In this document: positions 1-5,413 of the stretch, piece by piece
Numbering within the stretch: position 1 is the stretch's first letter
Layout of the letters: every line of letters starts with the position of its first letter
From: JAGVJT01 sp964471225
GTDB lineage: Bacteria; Pseudomonadota; Gammaproteobacteria; Legionellales; Legionellaceae
Direction of reading: 5' to 3'
Assembly (NCBI GenBank): GCA_964471225.1
Contig: CAYYEZ010000018.1
Coordinates: forward strand, 1 to 5,759
Length of the DNA stretch: 5,759 nt
Position numbers and translations under genes: made by a program
Notes under the pieces: generated by a model
Told to the model about the DNA's origin: nothing
Seen by the model: only the letters and a program-made list of their open reading frames with translations
The model's database searches: none

Positions 1-138
1 TCATGTCTATTGCCTTCTTTCTATGCAAGCCGCCAACGCTTTGAAGAAAAGAATAAATTGAATCCCAGGCATCATCTTGTATATTATTGTTCATATAGGC
101 AGTCCATTTAGTGTTGTTTACAATCGCAATCGAATGAC
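1..138. repeat. 138-bp terminal direct repeat, left copy
   Basis: These bases are identical to 5622-5759 in the same orientation. The repeat covers the N-terminal part of the transposase remnant and stops within a base or two of the place where DUF559 similarity begins. Its coincidence with both window edges points to a terminally redundant (closed) contig, or to two copies of one mobile-element remnant at which assembly stopped. Confidence 0.97.
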
Positions 139-238
139 ACTGTCTACCTGCTCGAAGATGATACCAAAGATGTCTTTCAGCATCGGTGCTGTTTTTTCGT
201 AAACTACGAGCTCGTTGTCTTAGCGCAGATTTGTCCAT
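1..238 (-). pseudogene. DUF559 N-terminal fragment fused to IS5-like transposase N-terminus
   Basis: The ATG at 236-238 opens a frame that runs off the left edge. Residues 1-33 match the start of DUF559 proteins (endonuclease-like fold, related to very-short-patch-repair nucleases): the LRKNSTDAERHLWYHLRA stretch corresponds to the family's conserved LRxxxTdaErllWxxLR motif. From about residue 34 (near base 138) DUF559 similarity ends. The frame then continues as KWTAYMNNN and DDAWDSIYSFLQS, which resembles the N-terminus of IS5-family transposases. The catalytic core of DUF559 (the downstream D/E/Q residues) is absent, so the protein cannot be a working nuclease. If the two window ends are joined, the frame closes after 80 codons at a TGA at 5617-5619. 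A purine-rich stretch just before the ATG could serve as ribosome binding site. The simplest reading is a DUF559 gene broken by an IS that later decayed. Confidence 0.7.
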
Positions 239-239
239 T

Positions 240-308
240 CCCCTCTCCCCAACTTTTTCACGCGAAGAGCCTCATCATATTATCAAAATTCCTATCGAGG
301 GAGAGGGG
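240..308. repeat. 10-bp perfect inverted repeat upstream of the DUF559 start
   Basis: CCCCTCTCCC at 240-249 is the exact complement of GGGAGAGGGG at 299-308, with a 49-bp spacer. The left arm lies one base upstream of the DUF559 start codon (236-238), so on the minus strand it reads as a purine-rich GGGAGAGGGG and may double as the Shine-Dalgarno sequence. C/T-rich against G/A-rich arms of this kind are, to my recollection, often found around DUF559 genes. Here they may mark one end of a DUF559-carrying repeat. Confidence 0.7.
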
Positions 309-387
309 GTAGAACGAAGTGAAATTGAAAAATTTGTGATCAATTTAAGATTAAATTTTGTCTAAAAAACTTTAGGGACGTTACCTA

Positions 388-420
388 GTCAAAATTGATT
401 ATATTATCAACAATTTTGAC
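388..420. repeat. 10-bp perfect inverted repeat with a nested palindrome
   Basis: GTCAAAATTG (388-397) pairs perfectly with CAATTTTGAC (411-420) across a 13-nt loop. A second, overlapping palindrome, TTGATTATATTATCAA (395-410), is symmetric at 14 of 16 positions. It lies about 60 bp beyond the stop codon of the minus-strand chorismate mutase-like gene. No U-run follows on either strand, so it is a weak candidate as an intrinsic terminator. It could equally be a protein-binding site or the relic of an inserted element. Confidence 0.6.
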
Positions 421-481
421 TTAATATACCATTATTTTTCTATATAAATCCTATTTTTGATGCTGTTGCATTTGATAGTTT

Positions 482-1012
482 TTATTCCGAATCAAGTTTA
501 TTTAAACACTGCTTTATTATTTTTAGGCTCCTAATCAACTGCTGTGATGAGATGGAAGGGTAGCTTTTAACAAGTACGTGATGAATTTCTTCGGGCAAGT
601 ACGGTGATTGATTTTTTGTCAACGTCAAACGAATGAGTTCATCACCAAGCTTTTCTGTGATTTGATCTAACTCTTTTCTAAACAGCTCAATTGAATCGCC
701 TTGGCCAGCTAGAATTGGTATGTGATTTTTTTCTTCCCATTCTTCCATCAATGTGCGTTGGATTATTTTAGAAAGCGTGAAATTTTCTTTCAAAATGTTT
801 ATAATAGCTTCTGTTTTTTGTGATGAAAGATGCGCTTTCATACATTTTTGTTTTAATTTAAAGCAAAGTTCTTGCTCTCTTTCGAGGTTTTCTATCGGAA
901 TGCGGCGAAATTTGTAAGCAGCCAGAGGAGCCATGATAGCTAATCGTCGTAACATGAGGTTATTCAAGGAGAGGGACCCAGGATGTTTTGAAATAAGTAT
1001 ATGCATATTCAT
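482..1012 (-). CDS. Putative chorismate mutase, AroQ gamma-type, without signal peptide
   Basis: This 176-aa protein probably catalyses chorismate to prephenate. The match is to the all-helical AroQ-gamma class (secreted forms such as the Mycobacterium and Pseudomonas enzymes). R23 and K34 keep the R-x10-K spacing of helix 1 in RLAIMAPLAAYKF. IPIENLEREQ (38-47) matches the PIEDxxRE motif with R45. Residues 76-92 (ENFTLSKIIQ to EEW) align without gaps to the DQIxANKxIQxxxxxxW block, giving S81, K82 and Q85. The usual Gln of that block is Asn (N77), a conservative change. Gamma enzymes are typically exported; here the conserved helix begins about 20 residues from the start and no Sec signal is visible, so a cytoplasmic protein is expected. 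The gene is divergent from trhP with 49 bp between start codons. No good Shine-Dalgarno precedes the ATG. Family assignment is by eye; activity is inferred. Confidence 0.68.
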   Translation of the reverse strand: MNMHILISKHPGSLSLNNLMLRRLAIMAPLAAYKFRRIPIENLEREQELCFKLKQKCMKAHLSSQKTEAIINILKENFTLSKIIQRTLMEEWEEKNHIPILAGQGDSIELFRKELDQITEKLGDELIRLTLTKNQSPYLPEEIHHVLVKSYPSISSQQLIRSLKIIKQCLNKLDSE

Positions 1013-1041
1013 TTCAAAACACGTTTGTTATTAATTTTTTC

Positions 1042-1047
1042 ATTATA
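1042..1047 (-). promoter_or_regulatory. Possible -10 box (TATAAT) for the chorismate mutase-like gene
   Basis: Read on the minus strand, these bases are a consensus TATAAT, 29 nt upstream of the ATG at 1012. No good -35 hexamer stands 16-18 bp further upstream, where trhP's start region lies. In an AT-rich 49-bp divergent region a chance match is quite possible. Confidence 0.35.
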
Positions 1048-1052
1048 TAGTC

Positions 1053-1057
1053 AAGGA
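1053..1057 (+). promoter_or_regulatory. Ribosome binding site of trhP (AAGGA)
   Basis: AAGGA ends 4 nt before the ATG at 1062, slightly close but usable. It supports this start, which also leaves the conserved PELLSPAGS motif eight residues in, as in the E. coli protein. Confidence 0.6.
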
Positions 1058-1061
1058 ACCA

Positions 1062-2384
1062 ATGAGTACTTTTATAAAATCACCTGAATTATTGTCGCCT
1101 GCCGGCTCATTAAAACGGATGCGTCGTGCTTTTGCTTATGGTGCCGATGCTGTTTATGCTGGTCAACCTCGATATAGTTTGCGTGCTAGAAATAATGAAT
1201 TCACGCATGAAAAGCTAGTATTGGGCATCGAAGAAGCACACGTGCAAAACAAACTCTTTTTTATCGCGAGCAATATTATTGCACAAAATAACAAGATAAA
1301 AACATACTTGCGAGATTTAGAACCTGTGATTGAAGCCAAACCTGATGCACTGATTATGACAGATCCTGGTTTGATCATGATGGTAAAAGAGCGGTGGCCG
1401 CATCAAATTGTCCACTTGTCTGTTCAATCGAGTGTCATGAATTATGCAAGTGTAAAGTTTTGGAAATCGGTGGGGATTGAGCGTGTTATTTTATCTCGAG
1501 AGCTCTCGCTTGCAGATATCCAAACGATTCGAGATGAATGTCCTGATATTGAGCTTGAAGTATTTGTCCATGGGGCTTTGTGTATGGCTTATTCGGGTCG
1601 ATGTTTGCTTTCTGGCTACTTTAATCATCGTGATGCGAATCAAGGCGCTTGTACCAATGCTTGTCGATGGCAATATTCTTTGAAAGAAGCAAAAGAGGAT
1701 GACTGGGGTAATGCTCACATTGAGGCTAATCAAGCTTACGTATTTGAGCAATCCCCTCAACGGGCGGGTGAAATGAATGTTGTTGAAGAGGATGAGCATG
1801 GCACATACCTTTTTAACTCTAAAGATTTGAGAGCGATACAACATGTCGAAGCTTTAATAAAAATGGGGATTGATTGTGTCAAAATAGAAGGACGAACAAA
1901 ATCTGATTTTTATGTTGCAAGAACAACACAGCTTTATCGTCGAGCGATTGACGATGTTGTTGCTGGGAATCCGTTTGATTGGAAGCTGATGGATGCTCTC
2001 GAGGGATTATCTTTACGTGGCTACACAGAGGGCTTTTATCGTCGGCATGTGCCAGAAGAATATCAAAGTTATAAAGATAGAAACACAACCGGATTACGTC
2101 AACAAGTTGTAGGTGAATGTATAAGTTACGATACACAGCGTCAAAGGTTAACGATGCATGTGAAAAATCGATTTTCGCTAGGAGATACACTGGAGATTAT
2201 GCTTCCCTCTGGAAATCAGCTATTCACTTTAGAGGGATTAGAGGATCAGCAAGGACAAAGCATCTCACATGCGCCAGGGAGTGGTCACACGGTGAATGTT
2301 CAAATTCCTCTCGACGACATCTCACAACTTGAGCATGGATATATTATTCGACATTGGGAAGAAATGCATGAAAGTCCCGTATAA
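1062..2384 (+). CDS. trhP: tRNA 5-hydroxyuridine(34) synthase TrhP (YegQ), U32 family
   Basis: TrhP adds the hydroxyl group to wobble uridine 34 of tRNAs, giving ho5U, the precursor of cmo5U/mcmo5U, which widens decoding of four-fold codon boxes. In E. coli the reaction depends on prephenate and on iron-sulfur cluster assembly. The 440-aa protein aligns with E. coli YegQ (453 aa) end to end: PELLSPAG (8-15), GADAVYAGQPRYSLRARNNEF (27-47), HLSVQ (118-122), and the U32 signature E166-x-F-x2-G-A-L-C174-x6-C181-x2-S184. C174, C181, C197 and C201 are the likely Fe-S ligands. EDEHGTY, NSKDLRA and KIEGRTKS (274-281) follow, then the C-terminal beta domain from about 348. It is a little shorter than YegQ because the loop around 215-235 is reduced. 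The next gene starts 12 nt downstream in the same frame, suggesting co-transcription. Confidence 0.95.
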   Translation: MSTFIKSPELLSPAGSLKRMRRAFAYGADAVYAGQPRYSLRARNNEFTHEKLVLGIEEAHVQNKLFFIASNIIAQNNKIKTYLRDLEPVIEAKPDALIMTDPGLIMMVKERWPHQIVHLSVQSSVMNYASVKFWKSVGIERVILSRELSLADIQTIRDECPDIELEVFVHGALCMAYSGRCLLSGYFNHRDANQGACTNACRWQYSLKEAKEDDWGNAHIEANQAYVFEQSPQRAGEMNVVEEDEHGTYLFNSKDLRAIQHVEALIKMGIDCVKIEGRTKSDFYVARTTQLYRRAIDDVVAGNPFDWKLMDALEGLSLRGYTEGFYRRHVPEEYQSYKDRNTTGLRQQVVGECISYDTQRQRLTMHVKNRFSLGDTLEIMLPSGNQLFTLEGLEDQQGQSISHAPGSGHTVNVQIPLDDISQLEHGYIIRHWEEMHESPV

Positions 2385-2396
2385 CTGTTTGCACTG

Positions 2397-3758
2397 ATGA
2401 CCACGTATCTACTTTTAAATACTGTTAATTTTGATGGGGTGGGTGATTTTGTCCACTTTGAAGAAATCGTAGAAGAGTTGCTGAGGCGTCCTGAGTTTAA
2501 TGACGTCAGACTTGTAGGATTTATCTATTTTTTTGCATCAGACTTAGAAGAGCGTTATCAAGATATTCAAAGACGGCTTGATAATCTCGCTTGTCGCTCT
2601 GATCCTGAACGATTTATTTATTTTTATGGTCGATATCAAGCACATCTTTCGTGGCGTAGTGATGCTTCAATTGCATCCTTATTTCAAGAAGCTAGTCAGT
2701 TGGTCATTATCTCATACGATAAGCTCACTAAGCTGTATGAAGATCTGATTCCTCCTCGGATTGTAGTGAAGTACATTGGTGAGCATGAGGGGGTAACCGG
2801 CGAAAGGCTGTGTCGAGCAGAAAGAACACTCAAACGCTCAATGGGACTAGGGCCTACTTGTTATGGGATAAAGCTGAAAAACATTCGGCCTCTCACTCGC
2901 AAAGCAGCTATTTTGACTATACAGCGTTTAGCGCCAGATTTTGTGGCATCTTTATCGTATTCAACAGGCATAACTGAATTAGCTAATTTTTTTGCACGAT
3001 ACGAATTGATCCCCGCTTATTTTAACCATCTCAACGCTTTTTTCTCTTTTTTATCTTTGTTTGTTTCGAATTCGACTTTACCGCAAAACGTGATTTTTTA
3101 TCTTTCTGGCGTAAACTTAGAGCATTTTTTACGACATGCAAGGCATGAAAATTATTTTGCTTCTTGTACTGATTTTCAGATTGAAATTATTTTTCAGGAT
3201 CATTCAATAAAACTTACTCCTTGTTCTGATGATCCATCAAATCGTTTAATTCGAGTTTTTTGTGGATTTCAAATACATACAGACGCCTATTATGCGCTTT
3301 TTAGACTAACAAATATTGCAGGTGTATCGGGTGATAACTCTCTTGAGTTAGCAATTTCAATGTCAGTTTTACCTTTTTATTGGTCAAGCAATGAGGAGTG
3401 TAAACGCCCAACACTGACTGCACTGCGTGAGATTACTCAAGAAAATACGGTGGTTTCTAGCAAAAAAGCTCGTAAAAGTTTTGGATTATATTTTAATCAA
3501 GTCGTTTTGAGCCAACATGAAGAGATTTTCGAGAAGCAATTTTCTCGTGCTAAACATGATTTGTCGACTGTAAATTTTAAAGCAATGAATAAGGTATGGA
3601 AAGATGTGACTTCTTATTTAAAAGATCATAAAAACTTCTACTCACATCTGACTTCTATTTTTATTGAAAATGTAAAAACTTCGGCCCGGGATATTTCGAT
3701 AGAAGAATCTAAACTAAATGACCGAAGTTTACTTGCCATGACCACGAAGACTGCTTGA
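2397..3758 (+). CDS. Uncharacterised protein with glycosyltransferase-B-like features
   Basis: I do not recognise a named family for this 453-aa protein. Residues 4-30 form a beta strand, a G-x-G-D turn (G14, G16, D17) and a helix, as at the N-terminus of heptosyltransferase-like GT-B enzymes. Residues 284-329 read strand-loop-helix with the motif AGVSGDNSLELAIS (308-321) followed by LPFYW, which resembles the donor-sugar site of GT-B enzymes where a conserved acidic residue (here perhaps E317) contacts the nucleotide sugar. LGPTCYGIKL (151-160) fits a domain-linking loop. No signal peptide or clear membrane helix is seen. The last ~100 residues are polar and helical. The ATG lies 12 nt after the trhP stop in the same frame, with no Shine-Dalgarno, implying translational coupling. 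The 3' end overlaps the convergent gene by 30 bp. The protein is real by length and codon character; the function is a structural guess. Confidence 0.75.
   Translation: MTTYLLLNTVNFDGVGDFVHFEEIVEELLRRPEFNDVRLVGFIYFFASDLEERYQDIQRRLDNLACRSDPERFIYFYGRYQAHLSWRSDASIASLFQEASQLVIISYDKLTKLYEDLIPPRIVVKYIGEHEGVTGERLCRAERTLKRSMGLGPTCYGIKLKNIRPLTRKAAILTIQRLAPDFVASLSYSTGITELANFFARYELIPAYFNHLNAFFSFLSLFVSNSTLPQNVIFYLSGVNLEHFLRHARHENYFASCTDFQIEIIFQDHSIKLTPCSDDPSNRLIRVFCGFQIHTDAYYALFRLTNIAGVSGDNSLELAISMSVLPFYWSSNEECKRPTLTALREITQENTVVSSKKARKSFGLYFNQVVLSQHEEIFEKQFSRAKHDLSTVNFKAMNKVWKDVTSYLKDHKNFYSHLTSIFIENVKTSARDISIEESKLNDRSLLAMTTKTA
3676..3730. repeat. 9-bp perfect inverted repeat at the convergent gene ends
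   Basis: AAACTTCGG (3676-3684) is exactly complementary to CCGAAGTTT (3722-3730), with 37 bp between, inside the 3' end of the 2397-3758 gene and including part of the stop codon (3729-3731) of the opposing gene. A CCCGGG palindrome (3685-3690) directly follows the left arm. It may fold in either transcript near the overlap, but no U-run follows. Confidence 0.55.
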
Positions 3759-4997
3759 TTGATATTGTTTACCTGTTGACTCGTGCTCGTTAAAATAGGC
3801 ATCAACCGCGTGAAATTGGTCTAATAACGATTCTTTTAGTTTGTTGTTTCTCCATACTGTCACTGTTGAAGTAAATAACGAGAATCGTTGACCTGCGTCA
3901 AAACTGAAGAAATTAATCATAAAATTAAACAAACGGATGACAGTGTTTGCAATTAATTTAAGCGAAAGAAAAAACGCATTATCATCAAATTTTTTCTCGG
4001 TATCTCGAAATAGTTTCTCACATTCGTTTTTAAATTTGATCAGCGAAGAGTAATCCAACTGATTCAAAAACTCGACCTCTAACTCAAATAATGATTTGAC
4101 TAAATTATCTATTGTCTGTCCGTGATTTTTGAAATTTGGATTTTCCCGAAGCTTCAGTATAGCTTTAGCTTTGGCAGTATATTGAGCATGGAACCCTTCT
4201 AAAATGGCATTCAAAATCTTTTCTTTAGGTATTTTTGCTGTTATATAGATTGCTATGTTAGGATCTAATTTAACAATATCTAAAATCTGTTGCTGATATT
4301 TTTCTTGAAAATTTCCATTAACGTATTGTAACAAATAAGGATGTTGATGAATTGCTTTGAGAACGATGTTCGGGTGTTGATCTTGTAAGTTGTGAGACAT
4401 AAACTTAAGTAGGCTCAATTCCTTCTCGATCAAGGTAATCACAATAGCTGAATATTTTTTTTGTATCTCTTTGCTCACATATTGTAAGAGATAGGTTTTT
4501 TTTTGTATCACTTGCAGTATGAGAGCTGGATGTTTATTTTGGAAAGTCTCCGAAACGCAGCGTAAAGAATCAGGATAATACTCTAGCGCCATCCGAACTA
4601 CTTTTTCATCTTCACGGAGTCGCGGACTAAGATACGCTAGCGGCACTGCGGTTTCGAGATGCATGAAGCGCATAAAAGTTCTACCAACTGCCGCCGAGGC
4701 AATGCTATCATCATTCTTCAGCCTATCGCTCGCATACATCACAGCCATTGGATGTTGGCTAATAGCGATTAACATGATTTTTTGATTATCTCTAAACTGG
4801 CTGTCAAAATAAGTCAGCACTGTTTCACCTCTGAAGATGCTATCGTTGCCGTATAGCTCCAGTGTAAATAAAAGAAGACTTTCATCTTTTTTGAGTGCAT
4901 CATTGAGTCGTTTTAGTGCCGAAATATTTTCTTTAATAGCTGCTCGAGCAGACTCTGCTTCAGTTAAAACACCATTAAAAAAATTCTTTAATTTCAT
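3729..4997 (-). CDS. DUF4116-type helical repeat protein, possible effector
   Basis: The 422-aa protein contains tandem helical repeats of 25-26 residues with a pattern of L/V-S-x-x-L/F-Q/R-x4-I/V-L-x-I-x4-x-L-L-x-Y/F. Clear units lie at about 64-88, 123-147, 148-173, 174-199, 200-225 and 226-251, plus a degenerate one at 89-120. This matches DUF4116, seen in Legionella-like bacteria, Chlamydiae and some protists. No catalytic motif is visible, so a binding scaffold is likely. Residues 344-366 are hydrophobic and rich in Phe (LSLKLIANTVIRLFNFM), a possible membrane-associating helix. The C-terminus is polar and Ser-rich (residues 404-422), loosely like a type IV secretion signal, which is speculative. 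A GGAG at 5005-5008, 7 nt upstream of the ATG, supports the start. It converges on, and overlaps by 30 bp, the 2397-3758 gene. Confidence 0.8.
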   Translation of the reverse strand: MKLKNFFNGVLTEAESARAAIKENISALKRLNDALKKDESLLLFTLELYGNDSIFRGETVLTYFDSQFRDNQKIMLIAISQHPMAVMYASDRLKNDDSIASAAVGRTFMRFMHLETAVPLAYLSPRLREDEKVVRMALEYYPDSLRCVSETFQNKHPALILQVIQKKTYLLQYVSKEIQKKYSAIVITLIEKELSLLKFMSHNLQDQHPNIVLKAIHQHPYLLQYVNGNFQEKYQQQILDIVKLDPNIAIYITAKIPKEKILNAILEGFHAQYTAKAKAILKLRENPNFKNHGQTIDNLVKSLFELEVEFLNQLDYSSLIKFKNECEKLFRDTEKKFDDNAFFLSLKLIANTVIRLFNFMINFFSFDAGQRFSLFTSTVTVWRNNKLKESLLDQFHAVDAYFNEHESTGKQYQSSSLRGHGK

Positions 4998-5004
4998 TCA
5001 TCAT

Positions 5005-5008
5005 CTCC
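5005..5008 (-). promoter_or_regulatory. Ribosome binding site of the DUF4116-type gene (GGAG)
   Basis: GGAG on the minus strand stands 7 nt before the ATG at 4995-4997, an ideal spacing. It favours this ATG over the two overlapping ATGs a few bases upstream, which lie in another frame. Confidence 0.65.
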
Positions 5009-5177
5009 ATTCCCCCCTATATTTTATCACAAAAAACACAGATGGGGTTTAATTTGATCAATCATGTCGTCGCGCTATAAGACCCTAGAACTTTTTCACA
5101 AACCATTTTTTATACTGATTTAAGGTGCGTATTTTAAAAACAACCGACAAGAGATACGGGTTTGTATGTGCTAATCA

Positions 5178-5351
5178 ATGATTGCTGCGTCAGGTAATGG
5201 TATGGACCCTACCTCTTTAACTAGGCTTCTAAGTGAGCAAGAATGGAATGGTTGCGTTCATTCGAAAAAGGAGGTGAAAAAAGATATTAGCGTATTAGGT
5301 TCTGTGAACCAATTTTTAACGCATCCATATGAGGACTCCTACAAAGTGTAA
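5178..5351 (+). CDS. Possible small ORF of 57 aa, unknown
   Basis: The frame opens at ATG 5178 after an in-frame TAA (5172-5174) and ends at TAA 5349-5351. A second ATG at 5202, with AGG about 8 nt upstream, gives 49 aa and is the better start. From it the product reads MDPTSLTRLLSEQEW, then a lysine-rich middle (KKEVKK) and LGSVNQFLTHPYEDS: soluble and mixed, looking more like a real protein or the tail of one than random translation. No family is recognised. A weak hairpin (5359-5377) follows directly. It may be a small gene or a remnant of a larger gene whose front was lost. Confidence 0.3.
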   Translation: MIAASGNGMDPTSLTRLLSEQEWNGCVHSKKEVKKDISVLGSVNQFLTHPYEDSYKV

Positions 5352-5358
5352 AAACCCT

Positions 5359-5377
5359 AAGGGATCGGACATCCTTT
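5359..5377 (+). terminator. Weak hairpin after the small ORF
   Basis: AAGGGAT (5359-5365) can pair with ATCCTTT (5371-5377), with one G-U pair, around a CGGAC loop. It begins 8 nt after the small ORF's stop, and TGTTAAAT follows. The stem is short and the U-run is largely in the stem itself, so termination is only possible. Confidence 0.25.
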
Positions 5378-5413
5378 TGTTAAATAAATAAAAAATCACC
5401 CAAAATGCATCAT

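Larger units (their letters stand above)
239..481. other. Non-coding AT-rich interval with two inverted repeats
   Basis: No convincing ORF lies between the DUF559 fragment and the end of the chorismate mutase-like gene. The interval holds the CCCCTCTCCC/GGGAGAGGGG pair (240-308) and the GTCAAAATTG/CAATTTTGAC pair (388-420). The rest is AT-rich sequence without a recognisable RNA gene. The 3' end of the minus-strand gene 482-1012 faces into it. Confidence 0.6.
4998..5413. other. Intergenic interval, no clear gene
   Basis: Apart from the Shine-Dalgarno and promoter region of the minus-strand gene (to about 5060) and one doubtful small ORF (5178-5351), I see no gene, tRNA or known RNA here. Codon patterns give no sign of a longer broken gene outside the small ORF. 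Confidence 0.5.

Noticed and set aside
251..261. 11-bp direct match AACTTTTTCAC at 251-261 and 5089-5099
   Set aside because: Short and AT-rich, with no matching context on either side; likely chance.
460..471. ATGC-TGTT-GCAT hairpin as terminator of the chorismate mutase-like gene
   Set aside because: The stem is only four base pairs, not GC-rich, and no U-run follows on the minus strand.
1491..1844. Open frame of 117 codons on the minus strand inside trhP
   Set aside because: It lies wholly antisense to the most conserved part of trhP, has no recognisable motif and an unnatural composition. The other alternative frames inside trhP (for example 1879-2190 minus, 1163-1378 minus) are rejected for the same reason.
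4837..5052. Plus-strand frame of 71 codons overlapping the start of the DUF4116-type gene
   Set aside because: Most of it is antisense to a real gene with a good Shine-Dalgarno, and its Ser/Leu-rich product is typical of antisense translation.
5268..5277. Perfect Shine-Dalgarno AAGGAGGTGA as the start signal of a gene
   Set aside because: No ATG, GTG or TTG lies at 5-10 nt downstream; only an ATT at 5286 in the frame of the small ORF. It is probably a chance result of the Lys-Glu-Val codons there.
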